DNA of 56,257 bases from Cupriavidus sp. (GTDB lineage Bacteria; Pseudomonadota; Gammaproteobacteria; Burkholderiales; Burkholderiaceae): contig JAPSLP010000034.1 of the NCBI GenBank assembly GCA_031180665.1, positions 1 to 56,257 on the forward strand. Reading direction: 5' to 3'. Below the pieces are notes generated by a model, which worked only from the letters and a program-made list of their open reading frames with translations, had not been told where the DNA came from and made no database searches. Position numbers and translations under genes: made by a program. Below, piece by piece: positions 41,369 to 49,954 of the stretch. Within the stretch, counting starts at the first letter, position 1. Each line of letters opens with the position of its first letter.

Positions 41369-42649
41369 TCAGAGGATTTCGCCCAGGTGCGATACCAGGA
41401 AGAGCAGGATGCCGATGCAGCAGCCCACCGCCGTGCCGCTGATCCGGATGTACTGCAGGTCCGGGCCGATGCTCAGTTCGATCTGCCGGGACATGTCGGT
41501 CGCGTCCCAGTTGCGCACCGTGTCGCTGATATGCGAAGTCAGGAAGTCCGCGAACCGGGGCGCCGCCGTCGCGGCGAACGACTCGGCGTGGTCGTTGATG
41601 GAGCGGCGCAGTTCCTCGTCCGCCGAAAGCCTGTGGCCGAACCACAGCCCCACCCGCTCGACCTGCTGCTCCACCTGCGGCGAGCCGGACGCCAGGTCGC
41701 TCGACAGCCAGTCGCGCAGAGCCGCCCACACGTTGCGCGCATAGTCGGCCAGTTCGGGGTTGTGCATGACGAAGTCCTTCAGCTCCTCGCCTTTCTGCAG
41801 GAATGCCTCGTCGGTCTTGAGCTTCGCAATCAGGCCTTCCAGCGCCTTGTCGAAGGCCGCTCGCAGCTCGTGCGCCGGCATCCGGGCCACCTCGTCGAGA
41901 AAGTCGATCACGTTGGTGCGCGCCGCCTCGGCGGCCTTGTCGCCCAGCCATTCGGTCGGCAGCACGAGCTGCTTCCACTTGTGTTCGCTCTTGAGCCAGT
42001 TCACCACGCGCTGGGCGATCAGCTGCTGCGTCTCGGGTCTTTTCAGCAGGGCGATCGCATGCCGGAGCACGGCGTCGAGCAGTTGCTGATGGCTGCCGCC
42101 CCTGGTCAGCATCTCGAGGACGGAACCCAGCGCCTGCGAGAAATCGATGCGGCCGATGACCGTACGCGCGGCATCGTTGAGAAGCGCCTGGATGCGCCGG
42201 TCGTCCACCAGATCGAGCAGCACGCTGATCAGATTGGCCGAATGCCGGCCGATGCGCCGGGCATTGGCCGGCTCGCTGAACCAGGTGGCCAGCCACTGGG
42301 CCGGATCGCTGCGCCGGACCAGGTCCGTCACGACCTCGGGGTTCAGAAACTTGTCGCGCACGAATGCCGCGAGATTGTCGGCAATGCGGTTCTTGCTCTT
42401 CGGGATGATCGCCGTATGCGGAATGGGCAGGCCAAGCGGGCGACGGAACAGCGCCACGACCGCGAACCAGTCCGCCAGACCGCCGACCATCGCCGCCTCG
42501 GCACCGGCCCTGAGCAACCGGACCCAGAATGTCGGGGGAAGAAACAGCGTCGCCACGAAGACCGCCGCCGCCGCGCCGACGCATGCCAGCGCCACATGCT
42601 GCATGCGCCTGAGTTCGGCTTCCTTGCCCGCGTTCCGGTCTTGCTGCAT
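41369..42649 (-). CDS. DUF445 membrane protein (YjiN-like)
   Basis: This 426-residue protein has two N-terminal hydrophobic segments (about residues 18-60, including FVATLFLPPTFWV) and a membrane-associated GAEAAMVGGLADWFAVVALFRRPLG. A long helical soluble region and a C-terminal membrane helix (VGCCIGILLFLVSHL) follow. DUF445 proteins are uncharacterised inner-membrane proteins, and the role is unknown. I chose the ATG at 42649 with GGGAA upstream; the open frame before it runs through the nrdB terminator. The DNA between this gene and the pentapeptide gene (41090-41368) holds only the repeats noted. Confidence 0.9.
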   Translation of the reverse strand: MQQDRNAGKEAELRRMQHVALACVGAAAAVFVATLFLPPTFWVRLLRAGAEAAMVGGLADWFAVVALFRRPLGLPIPHTAIIPKSKNRIADNLAAFVRDKFLNPEVVTDLVRRSDPAQWLATWFSEPANARRIGRHSANLISVLLDLVDDRRIQALLNDAARTVIGRIDFSQALGSVLEMLTRGGSHQQLLDAVLRHAIALLKRPETQQLIAQRVVNWLKSEHKWKQLVLPTEWLGDKAAEAARTNVIDFLDEVARMPAHELRAAFDKALEGLIAKLKTDEAFLQKGEELKDFVMHNPELADYARNVWAALRDWLSSDLASGSPQVEQQVERVGLWFGHRLSADEELRRSINDHAESFAATAAPRFADFLTSHISDTVRNWDATDMSRQIELSIGPDLQYIRISGTAVGCCIGILLFLVSHLGEIL

Positions 42650-42692
42650 GGCGTTCCCACCCCGCTCCGAATGCACCCGCACCCCGCTTTCC

Positions 42693-42726
42693 AAAAAAAA
42701 GGGACGTTTCAACCGAAACGTCCCTT
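42693..42726 (-). terminator. Rho-independent terminator of nrdB
   Basis: A 12-bp perfect stem AAGGGACGTTTC/GAAACGTCCCTT (42699-42710 with 42715-42726) is followed on the minus strand by eight T. Confidence 0.95.
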
Positions 42727-42778
42727 CATCACCGCTGTGCTCGCGACCGTCCGATAGACCGGCGCGTACCGGGCAACC

Positions 42779-43981
42779 TCAATCCCAGGACAGCGCACCG
42801 CCCGTCTGGTACTCGATCACGCGCGTCTCGAAGAAGTTGCGTTCCTTCTTCAGGTCGATCATCTCGCTCATCCACGGGAACGGGTTTTCCTCGTTCGGGA
42901 ACAGCGGATCGAGGCCGATCTGCTGGCAGCGGCGATTGCAGATGAAACGCAGATAGCTCTTGAACATCGGCGCGTTCAGGCCCAGCACGCCGCGCGGCAT
43001 GGTGTCCTCGGCGTAGCGGTATTCGAGGTCGACCGCCTTCCGGAACAGGCCGACGATCTCTTCCTTGAACTCGGCCGTCCACAGATGCGGGTTCTCGAGC
43101 TTGATCTGGTTGATCAGGTCGATGCCGAAATTGCAGTGCAGCGACTCGTCGCGCAGGATGTACTGGTACTGCTCGGCCGCACCGGTCATCTTGTTCTGCC
43201 GGCCCATCGCCAGGATCTGCGTGAAGCCGACATAGAAGAACAGGCCTTCCATGATGCAGGCGAACACGATCAGCGACTTCAGCAGCTTCTGGTCGTTCTC
43301 CGGCGTGCCGGTCTTGAACGACGGATCGGTCAGCGTGTCGATGAACGGGATCAGGAACTCGTCCTTGTCGCGGATCGACGACACCTCGTGATAGGCGTTG
43401 AAGATCTCGGCCTCGTTCAGCCCCAGCGACTCGACGATGTACTGGTAGGCGTGCGTGTGGATGGCCTCTTCGAAGGCCTGGCGCAGCAGGTACTGGCGGC
43501 ACTCGGGCGCGGTGATCTGCCGGTAGGTGCCCAGCACGATGTTGTTGGCGGCCAGCGAATCGGCGGTGACGAAGAAGCCCAGGTTGCGCTTGATGATGCG
43601 GCGCTCGTCCTCGGTCAGGCCGTTCGGGTCCTTCCACAGCGCGATGTCGCGCGACATGTTGATTTCCTGCGGCATCCAGTGGTTGGCGCAGCCGGCCAGG
43701 TACTTCTCCCAGGCCCATTTGTACTTGAACGGCACCAACTGGTTGACGTCGGTGGCACCGTTGATCACGCGCTTGTCGGCGGCGTTGACACGGCGCGTGC
43801 TCTGCGCGGCCGCGGCGTTCGGATTGTTGCCGAGGATGCCGGCGCCCGGCTGCGTCGCAGCGGGCGGCAGCACGCCCTGCTGGTCGGCCGTAGCCGCCAC
43901 GGCCGGTTGCAGGGCGGGTTGAGGCGCGGGCTGCGGGGCAGCCTGCGGATTGGCTTGAACGTCGTCGTCCCAGCTCAGCAT
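42779..43981 (-). CDS. nrdB: Class Ia ribonucleotide reductase, beta subunit
   Basis: This 400-residue subunit holds the diiron-tyrosyl radical for deoxynucleotide synthesis. A Pro/Gln/Ala-rich N-terminal extension (about residues 10-45) precedes the conserved core. VPFKYKWAWEKYLAGCANHWMPQEI, FEEAIHTHAYQYIVESLG and LRDESLHCNFG carry the Glu/His iron ligands. I chose the ATG at 43981, with GGAGAA upstream, giving MLSWDDDVQ. It follows nrdA and a small gene. Hairpins at 44046-44100 may tune how much nrdA transcription reaches it. Confidence 0.96.
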   Translation of the reverse strand: MLSWDDDVQANPQAAPQPAPQPALQPAVAATADQQGVLPPAATQPGAGILGNNPNAAAAQSTRRVNAADKRVINGATDVNQLVPFKYKWAWEKYLAGCANHWMPQEINMSRDIALWKDPNGLTEDERRIIKRNLGFFVTADSLAANNIVLGTYRQITAPECRQYLLRQAFEEAIHTHAYQYIVESLGLNEAEIFNAYHEVSSIRDKDEFLIPFIDTLTDPSFKTGTPENDQKLLKSLIVFACIMEGLFFYVGFTQILAMGRQNKMTGAAEQYQYILRDESLHCNFGIDLINQIKLENPHLWTAEFKEEIVGLFRKAVDLEYRYAEDTMPRGVLGLNAPMFKSYLRFICNRRCQQIGLDPLFPNEENPFPWMSEMIDLKKERNFFETRVIEYQTGGALSWD

Positions 43982-44045
43982 GACGATTCTCCGATTTCGA
44001 TTGGCGATAACCGGCACACGCCGGCACACAGTTAGGCTAATTCAG

Positions 44046-44083
44046 CATTCCTTCTGGCTCTCAAGCGAAAGCAAGAAGGAATG
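44046..44083 (-). promoter_or_regulatory. Long stable hairpin upstream of nrdB
   Basis: Minus-strand arms CATTCCTTCT and AGAAGGAATG enclose an inner stem GCTTTC/GAGAGC with a GCTT loop, giving about 16 pairs with one mismatch. It lies 64 nt before the nrdB start and has no T-run. It could be an mRNA processing or stabilising element. Confidence 0.6.
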
Positions 44084-44085
44084 AA

Positions 44086-44100
44086 GGGGGCGGTGCCCCC
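44086..44100 (-). terminator. Weak terminator-like hairpin after the small gene
   Basis: On the minus strand, GGGGGC-ACC-GCCCCC is followed by TTCATTCCTTC, which is not a strict T-run. It starts 7 nt past the small gene stop, immediately before the long hairpin. Confidence 0.4.
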
Positions 44101-44107
44101 TCCATCC

Positions 44108-44251
44108 TTACTTGTTAGGTTTTGCGGGCGGCCGTTTGATCGTCTCTACGACGCTGGTAGCAGGACGTGCTCGCGCCTTGTCGACGGGCATAAATTGCCC
44201 CGTCCGAGCATCACGACCGATTTTTTGCGAGACTGGCGATTTAGATGCCAT
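44108..44251 (-). CDS. 47-residue conserved-type small basic protein
   Basis: The sequence begins MASKSPVSQKIGRDARTGQ and ends RPPAKPNK (47 residues). GGAGAG lies about 4-5 nt before the ATG. It resembles short proteobacterial proteins of the pattern SQKIGRDxxTGQFxPVxxA that I recall as uncharacterised and sometimes misannotated. It has no membrane segment or signal peptide and is rich in Lys, Arg and Ser. It lies in the nrdA-nrdB gap on the same strand. Its codons are less GC-biased than those of its neighbours. Confidence 0.75.
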   Translation of the reverse strand: MASKSPVSQKIGRDARTGQFMPVDKARARPATSVVETIKRPPAKPNK

Positions 44252-44363
44252 GATTCTCTCCATCAAAAAATCCGCACTAACTTAGCCGTGCTCCAGTGCT
44301 ACTATTCGCTGTACGTTCTAACGAAGTGGAGTGCGAAAGGTCTAGTGCCTTAACCTCCGCTTG

Positions 44364-44398
44364 AAGCCCGCGGTGTTACAGCACCGCGGGCTTTTTTC
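44364..44398 (+). terminator. Rho-independent terminator reading on the plus strand, beside the nrdA stop
   Basis: A 12-bp perfect stem AAGCCCGCGGTG/CACCGCGGGCTT (44364-44375 with 44382-44393) is followed on the plus strand by six T. In the minus direction it lacks a T-run, so it terminates nrdA only weakly. No plus-strand gene upstream is recognised. Confidence 0.8.
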
Positions 44399-47338
44399 TT
44401 ATTGGCAGGCCTCGCACTCGTCGAACCCCGGATCGCCCGGGCGCATCGTGCAGACCGCGCCTTCGGCTTCCGGCATCGCCGGCGCCGAGGCGGCGGCCTG
44501 GTCCAGCGCCGAGGCCGAGGCACCGCCCGCGGCCGCGCCCGACGACACCGCGTTCAGCGAACCGCGCGACACGGTCGACTTTTCGACGTGCGTGGCGGCG
44601 ATGGTGCGCAGGTAGTAGGTCGTCTTCAGGCCGCGGATCCACGCCAGCTTGTAGGTGTCGTCCAGCTTCTTGCCCGAGGCGCCGGCCATGTAGATGTTCA
44701 GCGACTGGGCCTGGTCGATCCACTTCTGGCGACGGCTGGCGGCCTCCACCAGCCAGGTCGGCTCGACCTCGAACGCGGTCGCGTACAGGTCGCGCAGGTC
44801 CTGCGGAATGCGGTCGATGCGGGCCAGCGAGCCGTCGAAGTACTTCAGGTCGGCGACCATCACCTCGTCCCACAGGCCGCGTGCCTTCAGGTCGCGCACC
44901 AGGTAGTCGTTGACCACCGTGAACTCGCCCGACAGGTTCGACTTGACGTACAGGTTCTGGAAGGTCGGCTCGATGCAGGCCGACACGCCGATGATGTTCG
45001 AGATCGTCGCGGTCGGCGCGATCGCGATGCAGTTCGAGTTGCGCATGCCGTGCTGCTTGATGCGGGCGCGCAGCTTGTCCCAATCCATCGTCGACGACTG
45101 GTCGACCTCGAGGTAGCCACCGCGTTCCTCGGCCAGCAGCTTCAGCGAGTCCTGCGGCAGGATGCCGCGATCCCACAGCGAGCCCTCATAGGTGCTGTAG
45201 CGGCCGCGCTCCTCGGCCAGCTCGGTCGAGGCCTGGTAGGCGTAGTAGCAGACCGCCTCCATCGAGGTGTCGGCGAACTGCACCGCGGCGTCGCTGGCGT
45301 ACGGCACGCGCAGCACGTGCAGGCAGTCCTGGAAGCCCATGATGCCCATGCCGACCGGACGGTGGCGCAGGTTCGAATTGCGCGCCTTGTCGACCGCGTA
45401 GTAGTTGATGTCGATCACGTTGTCGAGCATCCGCATCGCGGTGCGGATGGTCTTCTCGAGCTTGGCGTGGTCGAGCACGTGGCTGCCGTCGGCCTGCTGC
45501 TTCAGGTGCGCGACCAGGTTCACCGAACCCAGGTTGCACACTGCGATTTCGCTGTCGTTGGTGTTCAGCGTGATCTCGGTGCACAGGTTCGAGCTGTGGA
45601 CCACGCCGACATGCTGCTGCGGGCTGCGGATGTTGCAGGGATCCTTGAAGGTGATCCACGGATGGCCGGTCTCGAACAGCATGCCGAGCATCTTGCGCCA
45701 CAGCTGCATCGCCGGGATCTTCTTGAACAGCTTGAGCTCGCCGCGCGCGACCTTCTCTTCGTAGCCGAGGTAGGCCTTCTCGAATTCCTTGCCGACCTTG
45801 TCGTGCAGGTCCGGGCAGGTCGACGGCGAGAACAGCGTCCATTCGCCGTTCTCCATCACGCGCTTCATGAACAGGTCCGGAATCCAGTTCGCGGTGTTCA
45901 TGTCGTGCGTGCGGCGGCGGTCGTCGCCGGTGTTCTTGCGCAGCTCGAGGAATTCCTCGATGTCCAGGTGCCACGTCTCCAGGTAGGCGCAGACCGCGCC
46001 CTTGCGCTTGCCGCCCTGGTTGACCGCCACGGCGGTGTCGTTGACCACCTTCAGGAACGGCACCACGCCCTGCGACTTGCCGTTGGTGCCCTTGATGTGC
46101 GAGCCCAGCGCGCGCACATTGGTCCAGTCGTTGCCGAGGCCGCCGGCGAACTTCGACAGCAGCGCGTTCTCCTTCAGGCCCTCGTAGATGCCTTCCAGAT
46201 CGTCCGAGATCGTGGTCAGGTAGCACGAGGACAGCTGCGAGCGGCGGGTGCCCGAGTTGAACAGCGTGGGCGTCGACGACATGAAGTCGAACGACGACAG
46301 CAGGTTGTAGAACTCGATGGCGCGGCCTTCACGGTCGCTCTCGTTCAGCGCCAGGCCCATCGCGACGCGCATGAAGAACGCCTGCGGCATCTCGATGCGG
46401 GTCTCGTCGATGTGCAGGAAGTAGCGGTCGTACAGCGTCTGCAGGCCCAGGTAGTTGAACTGGAAGTCGCGCGAGGCGTCCAGCGCCGCGCCCAGGCGCG
46501 CCAGGTCGAAGGTCGCCAGCTTTTCGTCGAGCAGCTCCGCCTCGATGCCGCGGGCGATGAACTTGGGGAAGTACTCGGCGTAGCGGCTGCCCATCTCGGC
46601 CTGGGTCACTTCCTCGCCGAGGATTTCCTTGCGGATCGTGTGCAGCAGGATGCGGGCGGTGACCTGGCTGTAGGCCGGGTCCTTCTCGATCAGCGTGCGG
46701 GCGGCGAGGATGGCCGAGTCGTAGACCTGGCTCATCGGCACGCCGTCGTACAGGTTCTTGACCGTCTCCTTCAGGATCGGCTCGGCATCGACGCCCTCGC
46801 CCAGGCCGACACAGGCGGTGTCGATCAGTGCGTGCAGCGCGACCAGGTCGAGGGGGCGGGTCACGCCGCCGTCCGTGACGTTGAAGTTGGCGACGGCCTG
46901 CGCCACGCGGGCAACCGCCTGCGCGTTGGCCTGGCCACGCTCCTGGTTGCGCTTCTCGCGATAGAGCACGTAGGCGCGCGCGACTTCATGCTCGCCCGAG
47001 CGCATCAGCGCCAGCTCGACATGGTCCTGCACGTCCTCGATGTGGAAGGTGCCGCCGTTCGGACGGCTGCGCAGCAGCGCGCGCACCACGTTCTGGGTCA
47101 GTTGCTCGACCAGCTCGCGCACACGCGCCGAGGCAGCGCCCTGCCCGCCGTTGACGGCGAGGAAGGCCTTGGTCATCGCCACCGAGATCTTGCTCGGCTC
47201 GAAAGCGACCACCGCGCCGTTGCGGCGGATGATCTTGTAATCCTGGTAGTTGCCAGCGGCGTTCTCAGCGGCGGGGCTCGGCTGCGCCACGGCGGCGGAA
47301 CCGGCCTTGCCGGCGAATTCTTGTTGGGCCGTCTGCAT
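44399..47338 (-). CDS. nrdA: Class Ia ribonucleotide reductase, alpha subunit
   Basis: This 979-residue catalytic subunit reduces ribonucleoside diphosphates. An N-terminal low-complexity stretch precedes an ATP-cone (YKIIRRNGAVVAFEPSKISV to about residue 130). A second cone-like region with ALHALIDTACVGLGEGVD follows. The barrel has SQLSSCYLTT with a redox Cys, VVHSSNLCTEITLNTNDSEI with the thiyl-radical region, and GVSACIEPTF. The C-terminal DECEACQ supplies the Cys-x-x-Cys relay. At 979 residues it is larger than E. coli NrdA (761), matching the longer form of betaproteobacteria. The start at 47338 has AGGAG upstream. NrdR-type boxes control the promoter. Confidence 0.96.
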   Translation of the reverse strand: MQTAQQEFAGKAGSAAVAQPSPAAENAAGNYQDYKIIRRNGAVVAFEPSKISVAMTKAFLAVNGGQGAASARVRELVEQLTQNVVRALLRSRPNGGTFHIEDVQDHVELALMRSGEHEVARAYVLYREKRNQERGQANAQAVARVAQAVANFNVTDGGVTRPLDLVALHALIDTACVGLGEGVDAEPILKETVKNLYDGVPMSQVYDSAILAARTLIEKDPAYSQVTARILLHTIRKEILGEEVTQAEMGSRYAEYFPKFIARGIEAELLDEKLATFDLARLGAALDASRDFQFNYLGLQTLYDRYFLHIDETRIEMPQAFFMRVAMGLALNESDREGRAIEFYNLLSSFDFMSSTPTLFNSGTRRSQLSSCYLTTISDDLEGIYEGLKENALLSKFAGGLGNDWTNVRALGSHIKGTNGKSQGVVPFLKVVNDTAVAVNQGGKRKGAVCAYLETWHLDIEEFLELRKNTGDDRRRTHDMNTANWIPDLFMKRVMENGEWTLFSPSTCPDLHDKVGKEFEKAYLGYEEKVARGELKLFKKIPAMQLWRKMLGMLFETGHPWITFKDPCNIRSPQQHVGVVHSSNLCTEITLNTNDSEIAVCNLGSVNLVAHLKQQADGSHVLDHAKLEKTIRTAMRMLDNVIDINYYAVDKARNSNLRHRPVGMGIMGFQDCLHVLRVPYASDAAVQFADTSMEAVCYYAYQASTELAEERGRYSTYEGSLWDRGILPQDSLKLLAEERGGYLEVDQSSTMDWDKLRARIKQHGMRNSNCIAIAPTATISNIIGVSACIEPTFQNLYVKSNLSGEFTVVNDYLVRDLKARGLWDEVMVADLKYFDGSLARIDRIPQDLRDLYATAFEVEPTWLVEAASRRQKWIDQAQSLNIYMAGASGKKLDDTYKLAWIRGLKTTYYLRTIAATHVEKSTVSRGSLNAVSSGAAAGGASASALDQAAASAPAMPEAEGAVCTMRPGDPGFDECEACQ

Positions 47339-47635
47339 GAAGCACTCCTGTTTTTGTGACCAGTGTTATCAACGACAAAGAGCCCCTCGAAAATGCGCAA
47401 AAAGAGACATCCCGGGCATGGCGATGCCGTGCCGGATTACTGCCTTGCTGCATTCCCGTGGAGGGCTCTTGTGACGTGCCGACCCTGTGGCGTGCGGGTT
47501 TCGCGCGCTGCCGGCCGGCTGGAAACGCTTGACGCGCGTGGCGCGAAGGCAACCTGCCGAGCCTGTGGCGAACGCTGCACGCCTAGGTCGGCTCCCCGAA
47601 AGCACCACTAGATATAGTGGTCATAACGAAAAGCT
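47339..47635 (-). other. Approximately 300-nt nrdA leader
   Basis: From the predicted start near 47635 to the nrdA ATG there is no gene. GAGCCCTC (near 47465) can pair with GAGGGGCTC (near 47385), enclosing a GGCAT/ATGCC hairpin. The length is unusual for a simple leader, but no known riboswitch is recognised. The DNA on the other side (47670-47842) to ampD shows nothing convincing. Confidence 0.4.
47605..47620. promoter_or_regulatory. NrdR box 1
   Basis: CCACTAGATATAGTGG is a near-perfect palindrome with the ACTA/TATAGTG pattern of NrdR boxes. It is 31 bp from box 2, about three helical turns. Confidence 0.8.
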
Positions 47636-47651
47636 GGACTAAGTATAGTGA
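47636..47651. promoter_or_regulatory. NrdR box 2 overlapping the nrdA -10
   Basis: GGACTAAGTATAGTGA aligns with box 1 at ACTA and TATAGTG and covers the -10 TATACT. NrdR repression by blocking RNA polymerase is the expected mechanism. Confidence 0.75.
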
Positions 47652-47669
47652 AATGAATCGCGTTGACCA
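47642..47669 (-). promoter_or_regulatory. Predicted sigma70 promoter of nrdA
   Basis: Minus strand: -35 TGGTCA (47664-47669), 16-nt spacer, -10 TATACT (47642-47647). Confidence 0.6.
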
Positions 47670-47842
47670 GTCTTGACAAGCGCTTGCGCAGGCCAGTCCG
47701 ACGCCACGCCACCCCGCTACCTCCCCGCCAGACCAAGCGGCTCAAGGCTTGCGGCCGTTTTGTCGGCTGCCGCACCGACGAAAGAATTTTTTTCGATGAG
47801 CACTGCGCTTCCGATAGCCCTGTGCCGGCACGGGGTTTTCGG

Positions 47843-48448
47843 CTAGGCCGCTGCCCCGTCGCTGCGGTACGGCAGCATCGCGGGAGGCAGCCCGGCCGCT
47901 TGCGCAAAGCGCGGCCAGTCGAAGCACGGACCGGGGTCGGTCTTGCGCCCGGGGGCGATATCGCTATGGCCGGCCACGGCCGCGATCGGATAGGCCCGCA
48001 CCAGCAGCCGCGCCAGCGCGGCGGCGGTGTCGTACTGGGCCGGCTCGAAGGGCAGCGTGTCGCAGCCTTCGAGCTCGATGCCGATCGAGAAGTCGTTGCA
48101 GCGCTCGCGCCCGAAGAAGGCCGACTGGCCGGCATGCCAGGCGCGGTCGGCGCAGGAGACGAACTGCAGCAGCTCGCCGCTGCGCCGCACCAGGAAATGC
48201 GCCGACACGCGGACCGCGTGGATGGTGGCGAAGAACGGATGGCGAGCCGGGTCGAGCCGGTTCAGGAATAGCGCCTCGATATCGTCGCTGCCGAACTCGC
48301 CGGGCGGCAGGCTGATGTTGTGCACCACCAGCAGATCGACCGGCATGCCGGGCGGACGCGGATCGAAGTTGGGGGACGGGACCCGGCGCGCGCCCTCGAC
48401 CCAGCCCGCGCCGTCGAGCCGCAGCCGGGACGGAAGCGGCGCCGTCAT
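47843..48448 (-). CDS. ampD: 1,6-anhydro-N-acetylmuramyl-L-alanine amidase AmpD
   Basis: This 201-residue cytosolic zinc amidase removes peptide from anhydromuropeptides during wall recycling. N-acetylmuramoyl-L-alanine amidase features are DLLVVHNISLPPGEF with a zinc His, RVSAHFLVRRSGEL, FSIGIELEGCD, and the C-terminal VAGHSDIAPGRKTDPGPCFDW carrying the second His and the acidic ligand. There is no signal peptide, as expected for AmpD rather than AmiD. The ATG overlaps the stop of the PP0621-like gene (ATGA). Together with mpl at 16.6 kb it covers two peptidoglycan recycling steps. Confidence 0.95.
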   Translation of the reverse strand: MTAPLPSRLRLDGAGWVEGARRVPSPNFDPRPPGMPVDLLVVHNISLPPGEFGSDDIEALFLNRLDPARHPFFATIHAVRVSAHFLVRRSGELLQFVSCADRAWHAGQSAFFGRERCNDFSIGIELEGCDTLPFEPAQYDTAAALARLLVRAYPIAAVAGHSDIAPGRKTDPGPCFDWPRFAQAAGLPPAMLPYRSDGAAA

Positions 48449-48735
48449 GCGGGACCGCCGCGGTCGCCGCCGTTGTCGCCAGATCGGCCGTTGGCTTCGG
48501 GCAGATGGGCCGCGCGGCAGTAGTGCAGGCCCTGGTAGGCGATCGCCTCGCTGCGCGGCAGATGCACGCCGCAGTGGGCGCACGGCACCATCGGCTCCTG
48601 CGCCCGGTCGTCGGCGCCCTGCCGCGGCACGCCGGCATCCGCCGGCGGGGAGTCGGTCCGGCGCGCGCGCACGCGGCTGCCGAGCCACCAGAAAATGGCC
48701 AGCAGGATCGCCAGCAACAGGAACAGACGTGCCAT
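48445..48735 (-). CDS. PP0621-family small membrane protein with a Cys-rich motif
   Basis: This 96-residue protein has one N-terminal membrane helix (LFLLLAILLAIFWWLG), a charged linker, and a zinc-ribbon-like segment PCAHCGVHLPRSEAI ending YCRAAH. It matches the small PP0621 family, whose function is unknown. It begins 15 nt after the CcsA-like gene and overlaps ampD, so ypjD, this gene and ampD appear to be one operon. The Gly/Asp-rich C-terminus is not conserved. Confidence 0.88.
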   Translation of the reverse strand: MARLFLLLAILLAIFWWLGSRVRARRTDSPPADAGVPRQGADDRAQEPMVPCAHCGVHLPRSEAIAYQGLHYCRAAHLPEANGRSGDNGGDRGGPA

Positions 48736-48750
48736 CGACGAGGCCTTGCT

Positions 48751-49719
48751 TCAGAGGCGATGCAGAATCACTTCGATCACGAAGCGGCTGCCGACATAGG
48801 CCAGCAGCAGGATGCAGAACGAGGCGATGACCCAGCGCAGCGCGACGCGGCCGCGCCAGCCGTAGAACCGCCGGCCGGCCAGGATGCCGGCGAACATCAC
48901 CCACGAGACCAGCGCGAACACGGTCTTGTGGTCGAAGCGGAAGACCCGGCCGAACAACTCCTCGGAAAACAGCAGCCCCGAGGCGATGGTCAGCGTCAGC
49001 AGTACGAAGCCGGCCGCGATGAGCCGGAACAGCAGCTTCTCCAGCGTCAGCAGCGGCGGCAGCAGATCGAGCCAGCGGCCCAGCCAGCCGACCTGCTCCG
49101 GCGCGCCGGCGGCCATCGCACCGCCGGGTACGTGCACGCCGCCGCGCTTGAAGCCATGCAGCCGGCGTTCGACCAGCAGCATCAGGAAGGCATGGAAGGC
49201 CGCCAGCGTGAACAGCCCGTAGGCGACGTTGGCGATGATGAAATGCAGCTTGAACAGCGGCCGCGCGGCATAGCCCAGGATCTGCGCGCCGGGGAAGGCG
49301 AGCGGCATCAGGCTGGCCAGCATCGCCACCGGGATCACGACCAGGCCGAGGCCCGCCAGCGAGAAGAAGAAGCTCTCGATCCAGTAGATGCCGACGCCCA
49401 GCCACAGCATCGCCGACAGCGCGAAGGCGAAGCCGAACACCATGCGGTCGGCCGGAAAGATGGTCTCGTGCAGCAGCATGCCGTGGCTGGCGAGCACGGC
49501 CACCATCAGCACGTGCCACCAGGCGGGCTGCCCCTGCGCACTGCCGCCCGGCGCGGGACCCGGCATCAGCACCATCGAGCCCGGCTGGCCGCCAAAACCC
49601 GGACCGCTCGCGGGTCCGCCGGCCATGCTGGCGGCCAGCCCGGCGTGGCGCGTCGCCCAGCCGTGATAGGCCAGGGCGCAATAGAGGAGTGCCGTCAGGG
49701 CATACAGTACAATCGCCAT
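48751..49719 (-). CDS. YpjD/CcsA-like inner-membrane protein
   Basis: This 322-residue protein has about eight predicted membrane helices. The cytochrome c assembly (CcsA/HemX-type) domain is indicated by the long hydrophobic blocks with SHGMLLHETIFPADRM, FKLHFIIANVAYGLFTLAAFHA and the C-terminal HKTVFALVSWVMFAGIL containing conserved His. Stand-alone YpjD proteins next to ffh are widespread; their exact role is not established. A Gly/Pro/Met-rich loop (about residues 33-62) is a species-specific insertion. It is divergent from ffh. Confidence 0.88.
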   Translation of the reverse strand: MAIVLYALTALLYCALAYHGWATRHAGLAASMAGGPASGPGFGGQPGSMVLMPGPAPGGSAQGQPAWWHVLMVAVLASHGMLLHETIFPADRMVFGFAFALSAMLWLGVGIYWIESFFFSLAGLGLVVIPVAMLASLMPLAFPGAQILGYAARPLFKLHFIIANVAYGLFTLAAFHAFLMLLVERRLHGFKRGGVHVPGGAMAAGAPEQVGWLGRWLDLLPPLLTLEKLLFRLIAAGFVLLTLTIASGLLFSEELFGRVFRFDHKTVFALVSWVMFAGILAGRRFYGWRGRVALRWVIASFCILLLAYVGSRFVIEVILHRL

Positions 49720-49954
49720 TCGCGCAGTTTACCCTAGCGCCTGCCGTGGTGACCGACGGCAGTGACCCGCGGCGGCAAGGCCGGATGGCGACGCCGCGAT
49801 GGACGCCCGGCGCCATCGCCCCCGCCGGCCACGCCACGGTCCGCACCGCAAGGTCGACGATGCGGTCAAGCACCGGCCAATCACCGGTCAACACCGCTCG
49901 ATAACCCGCGGCGGCGCGCCGCAACCCTACAAAGCCCACCTCCGGATTTCTGCC

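Noticed and set aside
44402..47359. A 985-codon plus-strand open frame opposite nrdA
   Set aside because: It is exactly antisense to nrdA and has Val/Arg/His/Gln-rich composition typical of the reverse strand of GC-rich genes.
47790..47842. Terminator for ampD near the CGAAA/TTTCG dyad
   Set aside because: The stem is short and the T-run is on the wrong strand for ampD.
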